Counted from the stretch's first letter, positions 33,965 through 45,241 are shown. The stretch: 64,000 nt of DNA from Doryteuthis pealeii (GCA_023376005.1 CM042150.1:75103157-75167156), one strand, 5' to 3'. The notes: generated by a model from the sequence alone, not told the origin. Numbers and translations are program-made.

Positions 33965-34100
33965 AGTTGCCTCTAGAGAATTCTACCAGGCTCCGGGAGC
34001 ATATAAAAGTCATCCACAGACACTGTGTTTCGACGTTTAGCCGAGAGCTAAACTTTCCTCTTGGCCGTCAGTAGCTGCCAGTTAGAGGCAAACATATTAA
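33965..34100. promoter_or_regulatory. Hairpin-rich block with TATA box
   Basis: GCTCCGGGAGC (33990-34000) is a 5-bp inverted repeat touching ATATAAAAG (34001-34009), a good TATA box. Downstream, GTTTAG and CTAAAC form a 6-bp stem around CCGAGAG (34030-34048). TTGCCTCTA near 33967 is mirrored by TAGAGGCAA near 34085, so the block may be a short TIR element or the end of one. Promoter activity is only a possibility. Confidence 0.3.
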
Positions 34101-34172
34101 CTGATAAATACATACATCGATAGATGTATGTTACGATCAATAAGAGAACTTGAGTCTGTAAACAACAGACAA

Positions 34173-34215
<43 letters not shown>

Positions 34216-34280
34216 AGAAATCTATAAATATGTCTACATTTAGAAATCAATTCATATTTTTTTGTTCAGTAATTTATTTT

Positions 34281-34326
<46 letters not shown>

Positions 34327-34342
34327 CCATATATATATACAT

Positions 34343-34390
<48 letters not shown>

Positions 34391-34556
34391 GTATATTGAA
34401 AATGACAAACAGGAAATATACAAATATATCTATCTATATATATATAATATATATATTATATATATATAATATTTACATATATATATATATATATTATATA
34501 TATATATACATATACATATATATATATATGTATATGTATATGTATATTGAAAATGA
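34173..34556. repeat. Cluster of (TA)n tracts with local duplication
   Basis: TA runs at 34173-34213, 34286-34384 and 34436-34536. The unit TGTATATTGAAAATGACA occurs twice (about 34390 and 34538), so a segment of about 150 bp was duplicated. Confidence 0.85.
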
Positions 34557-35310
34557 CAGACAAGAATTTGGGGATTAGCTTTTTTATTCAGCTTTTCGTT
34601 TTGGCGAATGAGATATTGCAACTATGGTTTTAGGCAGTTTAGAAACTAACTAAAGTCTCTGTTTGTGTAATTCATCTTCAGTCATTTTCAAGGATGTAGG
34701 TGCTCATATATTGTGAAGTGCTAGGTAGATGCTGTGTTCAGGGAATTTTTAGGTGGTTTGTGACATCATGTATAAAAACGCAGGCCATTGATTATGGTTT
34801 GAAGTGAAGATATTATATCTAAAGATAACATGAATGTGAATCCACTAAGGTGTGGCTGTGTTTAAATATATCAAATCCATTTAAAAATTTTAAATTTCCT
34901 ACAACTACGGCTGCAAATTCTTACCCTTGAGATACAAATTCTCAGTTTATGATATAAAGAAAATTAGCACAGAGCCAGGTATAGTGAGTATGAAGATTGT
35001 TTCACTTGAACAATCCTGTGTTTTTTAAGAACTGTTGATAAAAAAGTATTAAGACTAATTTCATAATTTTTCAAATTGGTCCTGAAACATCAAGACAAAG
35101 TGTAGACAACTAGACAGCAGTCTAGATACCTAGACTTTATCACTTTATTATATAAATTGCTCAGATTTTTAAAGAATTAAAGCTTCAGTTTGCGTATATT
35201 TCTTGATCACACTGGTGGGGTACTGGTTTGTTTGTTGAGGTCTGGTTAGGTTGTAAATATAAACATGGTTTTACTGACAGGAGCTAAGTCATAGAAGGTC
35301 ATTATATCTA
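34557..35310. other. No gene seen
   Basis: AT-rich, unassigned. The phrase AACTAGACAGCAGTCTAG at 35109 is a short inverted repeat. Confidence 0.5.
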
Positions 35311-35950
35311 CTAGCAAATATATGCACCCTACGGGTGCAAGTATTTTAGTTAAATTTTATAATAAAATATCATATTAAATTAGAAAGGCTAATGAAACTG
35401 AATAAGAATGTAGATAAAAAGATTTTGAACAGAGGGGGTATGATTGAAAAATAGAACAACTTTGAAACTAACTCTTCTATCATTTTCCGTTACTCCGTCT
35501 TTCATTGGTAAATTTTCCTAATTAAACTGTTTAGTTAAAATAGGAAGTAAAGAATAATATTACAGTTATTTATTCTTGTTAAGGGATTTCTTTTAAGATT
35601 TATTGAAGAGATTTTTTGCTCATATTCAATAAGATAAAACCAAACAATTAGAAATCAATAATACTAAGCATATATTTATTAAAATCAATTTTTTAAGATC
35701 AATATGCAAATTAGCCTTCCCATTCATACTATAAACCTCTATTTTGTTGTATATATAAATACAATTGCATGTTATTAGTATGTAGATATGGTCAACAGTG
35801 TAAGTAATGTAAAACAATTTTATTAATAATTGAGGTTTAAATAAAAATAAAATCATGGAGAATATGATGTAAATAACTAAAGGAATTGTGACTTGTATAG
35901 TAATATAGTTTCGGTTACAGACAGACAAACCCACAATCTCCATTATAATA

Positions 35951-35953
<3 letters not shown>
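35311..35953 (-). mobile_element. Non-autonomous Helitron-like element, copy 1
   Basis: Read on the minus strand, it begins with TC (TCTTATTATAATGGAGATTG) next to an A, and ends TGCACCCGTAGGGTGCATAT, then ATTTGCTAG, then T. That is a perfect 7-bp stem (TGCACCC/GGGTGCA, loop GTA) about ten bases before a terminal CTAG, with insertion between A and T and no terminal repeats, the defining Helitron layout. It is 643 bp with no Rep/helicase, so non-autonomous. It carries a 105-residue hydrophobic frame (35626-35943) shared with copy 2. (TA)n follows its 5' end. Confidence 0.72.

Positions 35954-35999
<46 letters not shown>
35954..35999. repeat. (TA)n microsatellite at Helitron edge
   Basis: About 23 TA units starting exactly at the inferred Helitron 5' boundary. 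Confidence 0.93.
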
Positions 36000-36002
<3 letters not shown>

Positions 36003-36445
36003 AGAGGGAGAGAGGAATGTGGATAGAACTGTTGGAGAGTGAGAATGATATGGAGTAAGGTTTTAAACTGGCTCAACCTGTTGGACATGGGGGTTGAAAA
36101 AAGAAGATGAATCTCTAACACAATTGTTGCCGTGAACAGACTCCAGCTAACATTTTGTCACCTCTACAGACTAAAAAAGTAAAATAAAATAAATAATAAA
36201 ATCTTTTCAAACTTGTTAAAAAGAAAATCATTTCATATCTTTTTTTCTTTAACACTCTGATAATGCCTCAGCCAAAGAAGCAAATGAAAAAGTTGGAATC
36301 AACATTTGTGTAATGTTTTAAAGTTCTCCCCTCCACCCCAAAATCTCATCCACCCTGCAATAAGATATTCCCTGTTCTGTTACAATATATACCAAAATCA
36401 GATCATTAAAATATTGACATATTTCTACCTTGAGGTATGTATGCA
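36000..36445. other. No gene seen
   Basis: AT-rich, no repeat family assigned. Confidence 0.5.
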
Positions 36446-36715
36446 TGGATTTAGGAAGCACTCAGTGCATAACAGTTATTATTGTAGGAAATGAACTTAG
36501 AAACTGAGTTCAAATCCTGAGTTCATTGGGAAATGTATGAATACAATTATTCTACTGCAGCTATGTGTAAATAGTAGGGCTGACTGGGCTCTTTAACCTC
36601 AGTATGGCAACCAGTCTAGGAGAAGGAAATTTGAATTCAAATCAGTTGTACTCCACTTAAAAATTGACCTTGTGTTGCATCCTGTTCATAGCCATGTGTT
36701 TGGCTAAATACATAC
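36446..36715 (+). repeat. SINE-2 copy
   Basis: A decayed head (GCATAACAGTTATTATTGTA), good box B (GAGTTCAAATCC), then GACTGGGCTCTTTAACCTCA and AATTGACCTTGTGTTGCATC. The CATTTCACATAGCACTAA segment is deleted. Confidence 0.83.
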
Positions 36716-36721
36716 ATTATT

Positions 36722-36725
<4 letters not shown>

Positions 36726-36762
<37 letters not shown>
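36726..36762. repeat. (TG)n microsatellite
   Basis: About 18 TG units immediately after a SINE-2 3' end. Confidence 0.95.
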
Positions 36763-36764
<2 letters not shown>

Positions 36765-37138
36765 CTTTCAGAATCCTTGTTTGAAGATATGAATGCAATT
36801 ATTTTTCTACTTTGAAATGAATAATAAATATGAAATTGAGATGCTATCTTCATGCTGTTCTTCATGTCATAATAATTGCTGTGTTGATTCTTTAAGTGTA
36901 AGGAAAAAACAATTTATTTCATAAAACACAAATGAAAAAACAATTTCAAACCTGAAAATATTCATTTCCCCATGGAGAATGTATGGAATAATAAACTTGC
37001 ATAACAGCCATCTATATATTAATGCACTGGTACACCTACCTACCTACATACTTATCTGTCATTCACGTGTGTCACACTTTCAGTTATAAATATGCATGCT
37101 GTATTAAATGCTTTTGTGAAATGAAAAGCTTTAGCAGT

Positions 37139-37305
37139 CTAAGAGAGTAGGAAGAGGGAGATAGAGATGTCTTAGAAATGCCTGGGGAAGAAAGAGGAAG
37201 CAATGAAGGAGGGAGAGGTGGGATGGAGGAAGGATAGAATAGAGAAAAAGTGCAAGAAAGATAAGGTGGGAAGAAACAAGAAGAGAAGAAAGGGTATATC
37301 TATGA
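37139..37305. repeat. Purine-rich tract
   Basis: Mostly A/G on the plus strand (AGGAAGAGGGAGATAGAGAT and similar) over about 165 bp. It could form triplex or R-loop structures, but nothing further is seen. Confidence 0.7.
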
Positions 37306-37454
37306 AATATAAGAATTAAAAAATGATGTTTTTATAAATTATTTTCTTTTGATATAACTGATTCTCTCACTGGCCCTGTTACCTGATTTGATTGTGAGGT
37401 TTCTAGTCATGTAGAATCTTGGGCAGGAATAATCTTGTAGGGCCCATCTATCTC

Positions 37455-37650
37455 CAGGTTTACAACTTGTTTGAAGTCAGAGTTTTCTTTCTCTTAGACC
37501 GGTTGTTATACTAAGGTTAGAGCACAGAATAGTTGAATTCATAACTTTCCCTTGGCTATGTGAAATGGAAACAGGGATTGTTCAGGATTTGAACTTGAGT
37601 TGCAAAGTCCATTTCTTATGACTGTAACTGTTACACAAAGAGCTCCTCTG
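37455..37650 (-). repeat. SINE-2 copy
   Basis: Reversed: CTTAGACCGGTTGTTATACT, TTCATAACTTTCCC, then a head with GACTGTAACTGTTACACAAA. Part of the central region is deleted. Confidence 0.75.
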
Positions 37651-38224
37651 ACACAACTACAAGGTTATATTTCATTTATTTTGTCCTGTGTTGTTTGCTA
37701 AAATTTCTAAATAGAAATCAATAATTTATATCAGAATGTTTTTTACTGTTTAAATGTATATTTACTTTATAGAATGATATAACATACAGTCACAAAATTC
37801 TATTCCTATTTATTTTTTGGTTGCCAAAATGGAAGACCAGCACAGAATAAATCAAGGTAGAGCATCGGCAAGGGAATATCAAACGATAACATTGCAAATG
37901 TTTTCTCAAAGAGGAATGGGGAGAAATTCCCAACTACAATAGACAGAGATTGTGAGAAATTTAAAATATTTGCCACGGGCAAATTAGTTTATATTCAATA
38001 AACAAAACTACTCTTCTGGATTTACCAAATTTTGGGCTAATAATTCAATGGAACAGATAAAAATTTGTTGAAAATAATTCACATGATGAACCTCATAGGC
38101 ACAACCAACCTTAATGTTGCTGGAATGTCAGGTGAGCTGAACTTTGACATCCTTTAAGGCATAATATCATCTTATATTTTAATTATATTTAATTAAAATA
38201 AATATAAATATATAAGATTGATTG
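37651..38224. other. No gene seen
   Basis: AT-rich, unassigned. Confidence 0.5.
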
Positions 38225-38625
38225 ATTAATTGATTTCAATGGCATGTCAACCCATTTAGGGTTATTTTATGCCGAGAAGTTAGGTAATTATGTTCATGTT
38301 CATTCATATATACATATTTTATTTAGTTGTTTCTTAAGAAGTTTTTTTCTTGTACATGGTCCTATCAAACACAAATAATTTCTAAACAGATCTATTTGAC
38401 CCATAAATGGGGCCCTAACATATACTATCACTTGGGTCAGAGAGTAATGGCAATGAAGAGGTACACCACAATCTCCAGAACTCACCATCATATGCAGTTT
38501 AATGTTATACCCAGGACAACACAGTTTTCTTTTTTTTTTTAAGTGTGTGTGTGGGTGGGGGTCTTATCCCTCTGTAGGGATGCAGTCAGCATATTCTAAG
38601 ATCTACTGATAGAATGATATAATAT
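38225..38625 (+). repeat. REP-A copy, long form
   Basis: GGCATGTCAACCCATTTAGG, GGTTATTTTATGCC, AACAGATCTATTTGACCCAT, TGGGGCCCTAACATATACTA and TCTTATCCCTCTGTAGGGA occur in the same order as at 13.84-14.23 kb. Two overlapping frames on opposite strands here are shadows. Confidence 0.78.
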
Positions 38626-39727
38626 TAAAAGGTTTGTTATAATTATCAAGTACAAGAAAACAATCTTGACATAATATACTTACAATTTAGCAGATAATGT
38701 TAAGTATGTAGTAAAAGTTAAAGATTTCTAGTTATGAAAGGTGTTGAGTGTTTCACTGTTGTAACACAACAAGAGTAAAGGAAAGGTTCTGAATCACGAC
38801 ACAAAGGCTGTAAAAAAGAAGGGGTGAAGGAGAAAAGTAGCTAAAATGGCTAGGCATATTATAAAAAGTTTAGAAATTCCATTACAACCTCACTTGTATT
38901 TGAAAAGTTCTACTATCACAGACAAATGATAGGAGCCCTCTTTGCACTTGACACCTTAGGCAACTGCCTGCATTGCCAGTATTCTATGCCAATCCTGCTT
39001 TTTGCCAATTTCTTAAGCTTTAAATTTATCTGCCAACTAATAATTCATCTTATGTAGCTAATCAGAACTGAATTTTGTGGATTTAATGAAATCTAAAGTG
39101 TTCATTGGCTAATAAAAAATGTATTGTACACTTAGATCAACCATTAAAAAACAGTTGTGATGAATCCGAAAGAAAAGTGATAAGCCAATCAAAACTTGGT
39201 GTTTAATGGAACTAATGAAAAGAATTAAAATATTCATGATCTCCTTTAGTAGCCGATTTATAATTTATTTGATGCAAATATTAGGTTGGCCATTTATTGA
39301 AGTTAATGAAGCCTTTTGAATATTTATTTCCATTGAAAATGAACAAATCAATCTTTAACTGACTATTTGATGAAGCAAATGATTGTACGGAAATAATTAT
39401 TTAATAAATGAATTGAGATAATGATTTAATGGTTTTCATTTATGTGATAAAATCTTTTTTATTTGTATTTTCTATTTTGTGTGAAAATATAAATTTAATA
39501 AGAATGTAGTTGGCTTATTTAAGTTTGACACTTTGGTATTACCCACAAAATTACCAGGTAGGCAGGAAGCCATCCCTCTCATGTCACAATCTTCCTTCAT
39601 CCATTTTCCATTATTTGATCTTATGTGATCATTACTACTATACTAAATATATTAATTTGGAATAAGTATTTCTCAAAATAACCCTTTCCAATATATTCTA
39701 ATAAAATCATATACTCAATATGAAAAT
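38626..39727. other. No gene seen
   Basis: AT-rich, no frame over 60 codons and no repeat assigned. Confidence 0.5.
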
Positions 39728-39955
39728 TTAAAATCCTGGACAAGGCTGTTTGCATTCCACATAGAGCTAATACCCTTGAGAAAGGAATGCATTCAACTAT
39801 TCTCCCTCAAGATACGGATAAATAGTAGGGTGGACTGGGCTATGGTAACTGGTCTAGTAGAAGGAAAACTCTAAATTCAAATTTGTTAAAAATTGACTTT
39901 GTGTCACATCCTATTTGTGCAAAGGGTTTGAATAAATACATATATCAAATGACCA
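39728..39955 (+). repeat. SINE-2, head missing
   Basis: Starts at ATCCTGGACAAGGCTGTTTG (box B edge), continues through the family body, and ends GACTTTGTGTCACATCCTAT. Confidence 0.83.
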
Positions 39956-41690
39956 AAACATTTAAATCTGTGAAAGGTGCCCAATGTGGTTGGTAATATT
40001 GTGTTAATTGATGGGCACATTGTGTATTGCTTCACTCCATGAATGATTTGAAAGTCACATAAATGAACATGCAATAAAGTCTAATTTGGGAACTTATGCT
40101 TTATGAATTCAAATTGGCCATAACACCACAAAAGGAACCAAAAGGTTAAGGTGCAGTTGAGTACAGTAACCCTATTGTTCAAGACATTTTGTTTGGGGTG
40201 CAAGAACTTCAACAATCAGGCAAGATTAGGTAAGCCCAAAACAGTGAATTCTAATGTCATACTTCAGACCATAAGGGCAAGTCAAGTGAGTAACACTTGG
40301 TGAGTATCAGGTGAGCTTGGCATCTCACAATGCAGTGAATTGTGTATCCCGTTACTAAAATATTGCAAAACTTTTGATTTACTCTAGTATTATCTGATTT
40401 TATAAGTTAATGATAAAATGTATGTAACAAATTTTAAATGAGTTTATGATCACATCAGTAAAAAGATGCACTTCTATAACCTTTGTCTACTTTTATTAGA
40501 TATTTTAAAATTCTTTTCATTTCTGTTTTGAAGTAACAGAATTGACAAAGAAACATGCAGACAGAAATCACTTTTTATCTATAAAGATCTCCTCGACTAT
40601 TCAAAATATTTTTTACAAAATCTGTCAGACACTTCTAACCCTTTACTGATTCAAAGAAAAGTTTCACACAGAAATTAATTTTTCAATATCAGAATAAAAG
40701 AAATCAATACTGAAAATTATTATTTTTTATTTGGTGTGTGATATTGTTCCTTTGTGTTTGAGTTTTCAAAATTTGTTGGATAGAATAGAACTTCATGCAC
40801 AATGGGCCACCTGAGACCTTATGGTAGTATTTGTTTTTCATATACAATGGTATTCTAAGTCAATAGCTCAGGGCATCATGAACCATAATTATGGATTCTA
40901 AGAATGGATCAATTTTGGTAAGGTCCAATTACTCACCTTTGGCACTTTCTGACTGTTTTCTTCTCTACTGTGTATCACTGAAATATTTTGTATTCATAGA
41001 CAGTTTTGACTCTCTATTCAGTACATGTATTAAGGTGGTGGAGAGACAGATGAGATTCACACCACTCCCATTCCTATACCCTTGCTATATTACTACTCTG
41101 TGTTTAAACCAATGAGAAGGAGGCTACAAGCCAGATTTGTCCCCAATTCCCAGAAAGGATAGTCATAACAGCTAATAATAAATTGTCTGTGTTGTATTGT
41201 TGTGGACTTTCAGTGGGGTAACCACAGAAGAATAAGTACAACTTCTCTTCTTTGTGTCTTTGATATTGTCAGCATGTTTCGACTGATCCATTCTATGGCT
41301 TTCTTCAGTCTGTCTGTATGGAAACTGAGGGTTTCTTTTTTCATCATTGTAAAGAGAGAAAAAAAAAAGATAGTAAAGAGAGATTCTTAAATCATCTAAG
41401 TAGCAATGAATTTAGTCTCAACAGGAAATCTGTCATTCTTACTCAAAGCATAACAACATCATTTTTAAGAAATTGAATTATTTTTTATAGAATTAAAGAA
41501 TATTAAATTGATAGAGCTATAGAAATAATAATAAAAATTCAAGTCCATAGTGTTGTACTAGTACAAATGCAAATTCCTTCTTTCCCAATTTCACACATTG
41601 GCAAGAACTGCTATGTTGGATGAAGGGGGAGAATATTTTGAGTGACATTGAACTGTTCACCAGGAAGCACCAAATAAAAAGTATGTTTTA
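39956..41690. other. No gene seen
   Basis: Two short plus-strand frames (40891-41115 and 41202-41390) show no recognised domain. The region is AT-rich, with no identified repeat family. Confidence 0.45.
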
Positions 41691-42425
41691 AGCACAGTAG
41701 AAAGGAACTAAAGAAAATGGCCCCTATGGTGTAGTAGAGATAATTTATGGGGAACAATGGAGAAGAGTGAAAGACAGGCAGTTTGGTTCAAAGGACACGA
41801 GTACGACAGCATATATAGCTACTGGTAAATTGATAGTTTTAGGGATCCTTCAGAGACCATGGTAGTTTTTGGGAGTTTGTTACTTTGCAAGAGTTTAATC
41901 CTGATTGAAGAATAGTCTTTGGGACTATTCTTCGGGTATCAAGGTTCTTTGGGTAGCTTTATCTGAGGGTATTTGTAGCAAGTATATTGAAGGCTTTCTA
42001 ATTCCTAACATGAGGTGTTGCAACCATTTATTGACGGTCTTGGGGGTTTGATAAAGTCTCTAAGTTCACAAGCCTCGTAGGGTCGGTGAGCAAAGAATTA
42101 CCTTCTTCTGTACATTAATTCTAGTTGTCCAAACTTATCCGCAATGTGGCTAGCTGGATAAGAGTGTAGAAGGAATGCTAGGACCTACCTTGTAACAGGG
42201 GGTAAGGAGTGAAAGAGAGGGTGAGGGAAGTTGTGTGCCGGCTTTTATAAACATCATAATGTGACCATAAGGGGGTTGCCTGTTGCTACTGACCTGTGAA
42301 ACCGGAAGTTTGTCCCTGAAGGGTTGCTAGCCGGTGTAGCCGGAAGTATGTCCCTTAATAAATTAAGGTCATTAAGGCAAGACTCAGAAGATATGATCCT
42401 ATAAAAAAAGAGAGTTTAAGATCCA
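41690..42425 (+). other. Less AT-rich block, possible solo LTR or regulatory DNA
   Basis: This block stands out from its AT-rich neighbours. It has an 11-bp perfect hairpin GAAGAATAGTC/GACTATTCTTC (41907-41933, loop TTTGG), a CTTATCC/GGATAAG stem (42135-42162), a TATA-like TTTTATAAAC (42243), and a direct repeat CCGGAAGT(T/A)TGTCCCT at 42302 and 42341, which contains the ETS core GGAA. No frame is conserved. TG...CA ends and a TSD could not be fixed, so LTR identity is only a guess. Confidence 0.35.
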
Positions 42426-43099
42426 AGTAAGTGTCCCTCCCTGTTATCATATATCACTGAACTTAGGTTTTTGTTTCACCCTTTTTTCTGTACCAAGTTT
42501 TCTTTTGGACATTTTACCTGTTAGTCTACATTGTTCCTGTGCTTGTCTTATTTTCAAATTCATACTACCAGCAGCCTTTGAACTGTTGGTCAGAAGTTAC
42601 CCACTTTTTTAATTACCTGGAAGTTTCTATCCTTCCTGATATTGAGCTCTATTTTTTTGGTCTCTGTGTGATTGTTTGTTGCTCATTGTTGCTCTTAATT
42701 TTGCCTGCCCAGTTTTCAGTTACAGATTTTGTCCACTGCTATAGTCAGTACCTGGCTTTGAAAGTTAGTAAGCAGTATAGCTTTGAAAGGCTGTTAAGCA
42801 GCATGAAACAGTTTTTAGAATTACTAATAAGTAAATATATTTAGATCATTTTTTTAGGAAAAAATAATCTCTCAGAAAATCAAATATATCTGAGAATGTT
42901 TTCCCATGCACTAACTAGTTAATAATGATTAACATTTTATCTGAGAAATTCAGATAAATCAAAACCATTACATCTATTACTACTTCCAACAGAAATAAGG
43001 TGGAATAATAAATAATACAAGAGAGAAACTGAATCTCTTATAATCGCTGCACAAGACAATGCCATAAGAACAAATTACATAAAGGCAAAAATAGATAAG
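42426..43099. other. No gene seen
   Basis: A 101-residue plus-strand frame (42539-42844) has one long hydrophobic stretch (about residues 40-60) and no recognisable domain. It could be chance, given T-rich composition. Confidence 0.4.
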
Positions 43100-43622
43100 T
43101 GAATGCAACAAAGTAGCTCAAAGAGTGTACAAGACTAGGCCTAACTGGATGGGAAAGGTGATCCACTGGGAACTGTGCAAGAAATTCAATTTTTACCATA
43201 CAACTAAATGGTATATGCACAAGCCTGAATCTGTCCTGGGAAATGAGATGCATAAAATTATCTGGGACTTTGAGATACAGACAGGTCACCGTGTCCCGTC
43301 CAGGAGACCAAATCTAGTATTGATTAACAAGAAGAAGAGAACCTGTCATCTCATAGATTTTGCCATCCTGACTGACCAGGGAGTGAAAGTGAAAGAAAGC
43401 AAAAATACTTGGACCTTGCAAGAGAACTGAGAAAACTGTGGAACATGAAGGTAAAGGTCATGCCAATTGGAATGGTCCCCAAAGGTTTTGAATAGAATTT
43501 GGGTGTATTGGAAATCAAAGGAAGAACTGAGACCATCAAAATGACAGCATTGTTAAGATTGGCTATAATACTCAGAAGAGGCCTGGAGACCTGAGGAAAC
43601 TTGCTGTCACTCAACCTCCAGT
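43100..43622 (+). pseudogene. LINE-R C-terminal endonuclease fragment
   Basis: A 101-residue open frame (43125-43430) covers the terminal domain: HWELCKK, WYMHKPESV, KIIWDFEIQT, then SRRPNLVLIN and LIDFA. In relatives the segment reads R-P-D followed 12-15 residues later by a second Asp, the core of a restriction-like endonuclease. Here the first Asp is Asn (N63) and the second is D78, so cleavage activity would be lost. The tail continues out of frame to 43618, where the element meets an inverted copy of its own end. 5'-truncated; RT absent. Confidence 0.8.
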
Positions 43623-43696
43623 GAGGTTGAGTGACAGCAAGTTTCCTTAAGTCTCCAGGCTTCTTTTAAGTATTATATCCAATCTTAACAATGCTG
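43545..43696. repeat. Near-perfect hairpin of duplicated LINE-R end
   Basis: The last 74 bp of LINE-R (43545-43618) are followed after a 4-base loop (43619-43622) by their reverse complement (43623-43696), with only scattered mismatches. This looks like an inverted duplication made during or after insertion. Confidence 0.85.
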
Positions 43697-44089
43697 TAGT
43701 TTTAATACTAATAATATAAACTATAACATCTATAACTACTTGGACAATGATAATAAGATGAAAGAAGTAATAGTTAAAAATGAATAACTGACAATGTTTT
43801 ATTCTAAGAAATTTTGACAATTTAAGACTACATTTATTATGATTATTAGGGGTAAAAGTACCAGAAAACAAGCTGAAAAAATACCAGTGAAAATGAATAG
43901 CAATTAAATTTTCAGTTTTTCAGCAAGAATGTACAAAATCCGTTTCCGTTAACTACATGAAAACTTACAATTAATGATGACAATATAGGTGTATCTTTAA
44001 ATTCCAAACAATAAATCAAGTTCCTCACATCTTAAAAAAAAAAAGAATCTGTCTTTGGCTATATTTGACTTTCCTAATCTTCTCAAGGC
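43697..44089. other. No gene seen
   Basis: AT-rich, unassigned. Confidence 0.5.
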
Positions 44090-44265
44090 AATAGACATGA
44101 CTTTAAGACCAAATGTTAATTGCATTGGCTCAGCATGACATCCCTTGAGTCAGTTCTTGGCTGAAATTCTTAAACAACCTTTAGGCAAGACAGAATCCCA
44201 TGTGACGAACTTGGGACATTTTGTAGAACTAATATTATCAGCATTGTTTCTTAGATTATTTAATA
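44090..44265 (+). pseudogene. Penelope-like reverse transcriptase remnant
   Basis: One frame reads TLRPNVNCIGSA, a stop, then HPLSQFLAEILKQPLGKT, ESHVTNLGHFVELI. The order R-P-x-V-x-x-I-G-S followed by a 'leu-ser-x-phe-leu' helix and 'H-V-x-N-x-x-H-F-V' is typical of the palm-entry region of Penelope-type (GIY-YIG-associated) reverse transcriptases. The catalytic YxDD region is not present downstream, where the frame decays by 44360. Assignment is by motif memory only. Confidence 0.55.
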
Positions 44266-44697
44266 ATTTCTGCCAAAGAGAGAAAAAACTCTTTGGATTT
44301 ACACTGCTGCAAAAAGAAACCATTTCTACACAGATAATAACAGTACTGGATGAAAACTAGAAATAAGAAATTATATAGTTTACATTATGTTTTGAAACAA
44401 AATTTACATAATATTTAGGACAAATCCACGGGCATGTTCATGCAAAAATGAAACAAGCTTTTTTTAAAAATAAACTCAGCGTAGGAGAAAAACATTATAA
44501 ATACATTCTAGTGTATATTTCTCCATAATGGAGCTCATTAGCTTGGACAATTGATATAACTTACTGTCATCTCTACCTGAATATGAAGATGCATGTTACC
44601 ATAAAAAAAATATATATAGTTCTCATGTATGATATGTACCCAAAGAATTGGGTTAAGAATGTTTAAAAACAGTGCATCTTATACACAAATAATAATG

Positions 44698-44698
<1 letters not shown>
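44266..44698. other. No gene seen
   Basis: AT-rich, possibly further decayed Penelope-like DNA, but nothing can be aligned by eye. Confidence 0.4.

Positions 44699-44757
<59 letters not shown>
44699..44757. repeat. (TA)n microsatellite
   Basis: About 28 TA units. Confidence 0.95.
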
Positions 44758-44760
<3 letters not shown>

Positions 44761-45013
44761 TTTATAATTTGCTTGAAGCATTGTGTTTATATTTGTTTGT
44801 TGGTTGGTTTTGAAGGCTATCACAGTGCAAGTGTAAAGAAAAAAGAAGGTAACTATGGTTTGTTAACCTGTGATTTATTCTTAATATTTCGGGATAAAAA
44901 TCCCTTCTACAGAAGATCATCAGAACTGAAGTTGTTGCTAGTGGCTGTTCCTTTGTATTGTATCATGCCTTCCAAATTATCTGTCTGTGTGTATGTGGAG
45001 GCAGGTGCTTGTT

Positions 45014-45043
45014 TATGTGTGTTTTTGTGTTTGTGTTTGTGTT

Positions 45044-45078
<35 letters not shown>

Positions 45079-45096
45079 ACTTATGTGTGTGTGTCT
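45014..45096. repeat. (GT)n microsatellite
   Basis: GTGTTT-type imperfect units change to a pure GT run of about 13 units. The Cys/Val-rich end of the 110-residue frame at 44773-45105 derives from it. Confidence 0.93.
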
Positions 45097-45189
45097 GTCA
45101 TTTAAAAAAAAATTTTTAAAATTATTATTCCAGATCTGGCTCACCCTCTAACATGATTTTTTTTGTTTACTAACAAGACCATCTGATTC

Positions 45190-45195
<6 letters not shown>

Positions 45196-45241
<46 letters not shown>
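45196..45241. repeat. (TA)n microsatellite
   Basis: About 23 TA units. Confidence 0.95.

Noticed and set aside
34128..34578. Reading frames of 113 and 60 codons rich in Tyr-Ile
   Set aside because: They are translations of (TA)n tracts.
36726..36762. CRISPR-like array
   Set aside because: Dinucleotide repeat without spacers; the genome is eukaryotic.
44773..45105. 110-codon frame with Cys/Val/Leu repeats
   Set aside because: The last third is a (GT)n tract and the first part shows no domain.
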